From: Streptosporangiaceae bacterium
GTDB taxonomy: Bacteria > Actinomycetota > Actinomycetes > Streptosporangiales > Streptosporangiaceae
Direction: 5' to 3'
NCBI GenBank assembly: GCA_030040815.1
Contig: JASHSZ010000070.1
Location: forward strand, 1 to 7,861
Length of the DNA stretch: 7,861 nt
Shown: positions 6,407 to 7,861 of the stretch, piece by piece
Position numbering within the stretch: position 1 is the stretch's first letter
Layout: the number at the start of each line of letters is the position of its first letter
Made by a program: the position numbers and the translations under genes
The notes under the pieces: generated by a model
Told to the model about the DNA's origin: nothing
Seen by the model: the letters and a program-made list of their open reading frames with translations, nothing else
The model's database searches: none

Positions 6407-7624
6407 GTGACCTACGACCTGCTGATCAAGGGCGGCCATGTACTGGACCCGGGCCAGGGCCTGGACGGGACGCTGGACATCGCCATCGCCGACGGCAAGA
6501 TCAGCCGGATTGCCGCCGACATCCCTGCTGCCGAAGCTGCCAGGGTGCTGGAGGTCCGCGGCCCGGGCCGGCACGTCGTGCCGGGGCTCATCGACATGCA
6601 CACCCACGTAGCGAACGGCGCCATCACCGAAGGCGTGGGCATGGGCAGCTGCGACCCAGACGCCATCGGGGTCTACTCCGGCGTGACCACGGTCTCCGAC
6701 TGCGGGTCAGTCGGCGTGGCCAACCTCGGCGTATTCCCGGCCTATATCCTGCCGAACGCCAAGACGAGGGTGATCACCATGGTTAACGTCGGCAGCTACG
6801 CGCACACCATGCCGGGCCCGGCGGACGTGAACTCGCTCGACGACATCAACAGGGACGCCCTGGCGAAGGCTGCCGAGCACAACCCTGGCCTCATCGCCGG
6901 GGTCAAGCTGCGTATCGTGGGCCCGGCTTTCGGCGAGATCGGCGAGGACATCATCACGACGGCCAAGGCGGCCGCCAAGGACCTCGGCGTCCCGCTGATG
7001 GTGCACATCGGGGACTTCACCGCCAAGGACGCGGCGGCGACGACGCGGCGCGGGGAGCTGACCCGGTTCCTGCTCAAGACGTTCGAGCCGGGCGACATTC
7101 TCACCCACCTGTGCACGCCGAACGCCGGTCGTGTCCTCGACCCGTCCGGCCAGCCCTACCCCGAGGTCGCCGAAGCGCGCGCCAACGGGGTCGTGCTGGA
7201 CTCAGCGCTTGGCCGCGGCAACTTCGGCATCGAGGTGGCCAGGCGCCAGGCCGACATCGGCCTGTACCCGGACACCATCAGCAGCGACCTGACCGCGCTC
7301 GGGCAGACGTTCCACAGCCTGCTGGAGTGCATGGCCAAGTTCATGTCCGTCGGCTATACCCTCCCCGAGGTGATCAGGGCCACCACGTCCAGCGCGGCCG
7401 CGGCGCTGGGGCTCGGCGACGCAATCGGCGCGCTAGCGGTCGGCCGCGACGCGGACATCACCATCCTGGACGTGGCCGAGGGCGACTTTTTGTTCACCGA
7501 CACCACCGGCCTCCAGTTCCGCGGCGGTTACGGGCTGGCCCCGGTGTACACGCTCAGGGCAGGCGAGGAGTTCTCGCCTGGCTGGGGCACGCATCCGTGG
7601 GGCTGGCTGCCCGCGTCAGCCTGA
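6407..7624 (+). CDS. Amidohydrolase-superfamily metallohydrolase (deacetylase/dihydroorotase-like)
   Basis: A 405-aa hydrolase of the amidohydrolase superfamily, acting in the cytoplasm on amide or ester bonds. The N- and C-terminal beta-sandwich flanks are present (YDLLIKGGHVLDP, 3-15; GRDADITILDV, 346-356). The binuclear metal site is complete: His65-x-His67 in DMHTH, Lys167 in GVKLRIVG (the expected carboxylated lysine), His200 in MVHIGD, His234 in THLCTP, and catalytic Asp294 in SSDL. The pattern resembles the amidohydrolase/deacetylase subgroup that includes the acetyl-mandelate deacetylases Atu3266 and EF0837, recalled rather than searched. The GTG at 6407 is preferred; a GTG at 6386 (412 aa) would overlap the previous TGA and cannot be excluded. 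A much longer in-frame reading back to 5879 is spurious, because it runs through the MetE-like gene. As the last gene of the operon it may deacylate the imported compound or an intermediate; the substrate is unknown. Confidence 0.9.
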   Translation: MTYDLLIKGGHVLDPGQGLDGTLDIAIADGKISRIAADIPAAEAARVLEVRGPGRHVVPGLIDMHTHVANGAITEGVGMGSCDPDAIGVYSGVTTVSDCGSVGVANLGVFPAYILPNAKTRVITMVNVGSYAHTMPGPADVNSLDDINRDALAKAAEHNPGLIAGVKLRIVGPAFGEIGEDIITTAKAAAKDLGVPLMVHIGDFTAKDAAATTRRGELTRFLLKTFEPGDILTHLCTPNAGRVLDPSGQPYPEVAEARANGVVLDSALGRGNFGIEVARRQADIGLYPDTISSDLTALGQTFHSLLECMAKFMSVGYTLPEVIRATTSSAAAALGLGDAIGALAVGRDADITILDVAEGDFLFTDTTGLQFRGGYGLAPVYTLRAGEEFSPGWGTHPWGWLPASA

Positions 7625-7632
7625 GCCGTTAT

Positions 7633-7649
7633 CGCCGGGTTTGCTGGCG
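7633..7649 (+). terminator. Possible hairpin just after the operon
   Basis: A 6-bp stem (CGCCGG with CTGGCG, one G-U pair) and a 5-base loop start 8 bases after the amidohydrolase stop codon. There is no T-run, as is common for actinobacterial terminators, so this rests only on position and pairing. Confidence 0.35.
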
Positions 7650-7660
7650 TCATGGCAGCG

Positions 7661-7675
7661 AGCCCGGTTTGGGCT
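7661..7675 (+). terminator. Second small hairpin after the operon
   Basis: AGCCC and GGGCT form a perfect 5-bp stem around a GGTTT loop, 11 bases after the first hairpin. Together they could end transcription; alone the stem is short. Confidence 0.3.
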
Positions 7676-7710
7676 GACTCGTCGCTTAGGTACGGCGGCT
7701 GCAGTCACCC

Positions 7711-7725
7711 TTTCGCCAGGCGAAA
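7711..7725. promoter_or_regulatory. 15-base palindrome TTTCGCCAGGCGAAA
   Basis: A perfect inverted repeat about a single central A, in non-coding sequence and followed by TTTGT. As RNA it can only form a 5-bp stem (TTTCG/CGAAA) with a CCAGG loop, which would make a weak terminator. As DNA it looks like a dimeric regulator's operator for a gene beyond the window. I cannot choose between the two. Confidence 0.3.
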
Positions 7726-7761
7726 TTTGTCAGCCGTGCCATTGCGCTCGCGATCACGCGT

Positions 7762-7777
7762 ATGCCAACGTCGGCAT
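7762..7777. promoter_or_regulatory. 16-base imperfect palindrome ATGCC-N6-GGCAT
   Basis: Five-base arms flank AACGTC with an ACGT core. The form suits a small dimeric regulator (TetR/GntR type), but no regulator gene is in the window, so this is a candidate only. Confidence 0.22.
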
Positions 7778-7801
7778 GACACCAGCCAGCGGGTAACCGG
7801 C

Positions 7802-7822
7802 AGCCGGCCTGCGGCGCCGGCT
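7802..7822 (+). terminator. GC-rich 7-bp stem-loop
   Basis: AGCCGGC (7802-7808) pairs perfectly with GCCGGCT (7816-7822) around a 7-base loop. It is the strongest hairpin in the tail by pairing, though no T-run follows. It could be a terminator for either strand or chance in such GC-rich DNA. Confidence 0.33.
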
Positions 7823-7861
7823 GAACTGTGGACAGACCCTGAGTTGTGACGCTGTAGGCGG

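Larger units (their letters stand above)
7625..7861. other. Non-coding tail after the operon
   Basis: No convincing gene: the open frames here have no ribosome site, no family resemblance and low-complexity translations. Base composition drops locally (AAATTTGT near 7723-7730), unlike the coding part. The region holds the inverted repeats listed separately and probably separates this operon from the next gene. Confidence 0.6.

Noticed and set aside
7652..7849. 65-codon open frame in the tail
   Set aside because: It has no ribosome site and no similarity I recognise, and it crosses several inverted repeats.
1..7861. Search for CRISPR arrays, tRNA genes, insertion sequences and phage genes
   Set aside because: No repeat-spacer pattern, cloverleaf, transposase motif or terminal inverted repeats were seen by eye.

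Overview
The window is a very GC-rich, densely packed stretch with G/C-dominated third codon positions and frequent GTG starts. It reads as the 3' part of one long actinobacterial-type operon. All seven supported genes lie on the + strand. They are joined by 4-base stop/start overlaps or by gaps of at most about 60 bases, and everything after the last gene (7625-7861) appears non-coding. Nothing in the sequence fixes the genus.

Layout: (1) 1-746, ATPase of a LivF-type (branched-chain amino acid/amide family) ABC importer; its first base lies one nucleotide outside the window. (2) 743-1909, a thiolase-fold enzyme of the SCP2/nonclassical type that lacks the usual nucleophilic cysteine. (3) 1906-2322, its expected DUF35 partner (zinc ribbon plus OB fold). 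(4) 2381-4093, a thiamine-diphosphate (ThDP) enzyme of the acetolactate synthase/benzoylformate decarboxylase superfamily. (5) 4125-5159, an NHL beta-propeller protein that keeps the metal and catalytic residues of peptidyl-alpha-hydroxyglycine alpha-amidating lyase (PAL). (6) 5181-6389, a stand-alone protein related to the catalytic half of cobalamin-independent methionine synthase, with a complete His-Cys-Glu-Cys zinc site. (7) 6407-7624, an amidohydrolase-superfamily metallohydrolase with a complete binuclear metal site. The tail holds several small inverted repeats that may be terminators or operators.

How the genes may work together (inference): a Liv-type importer followed by a hydrolase, a C-N lyase-like propeller, an alkyl-transfer enzyme, a ThDP carboligase/decarboxylase and a thiolase-fold C-C bond enzyme looks like uptake plus stepwise breakdown of an amide- or alkyl-containing organic compound. 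No pathway known to me contains this exact set. The PAL-like lyase, the cysteine-less thiolase and the MetE-like protein away from visible methionine genes are the most unusual parts. The substrate cannot be named from sequence. The operon probably continues upstream with further Liv transporter genes.
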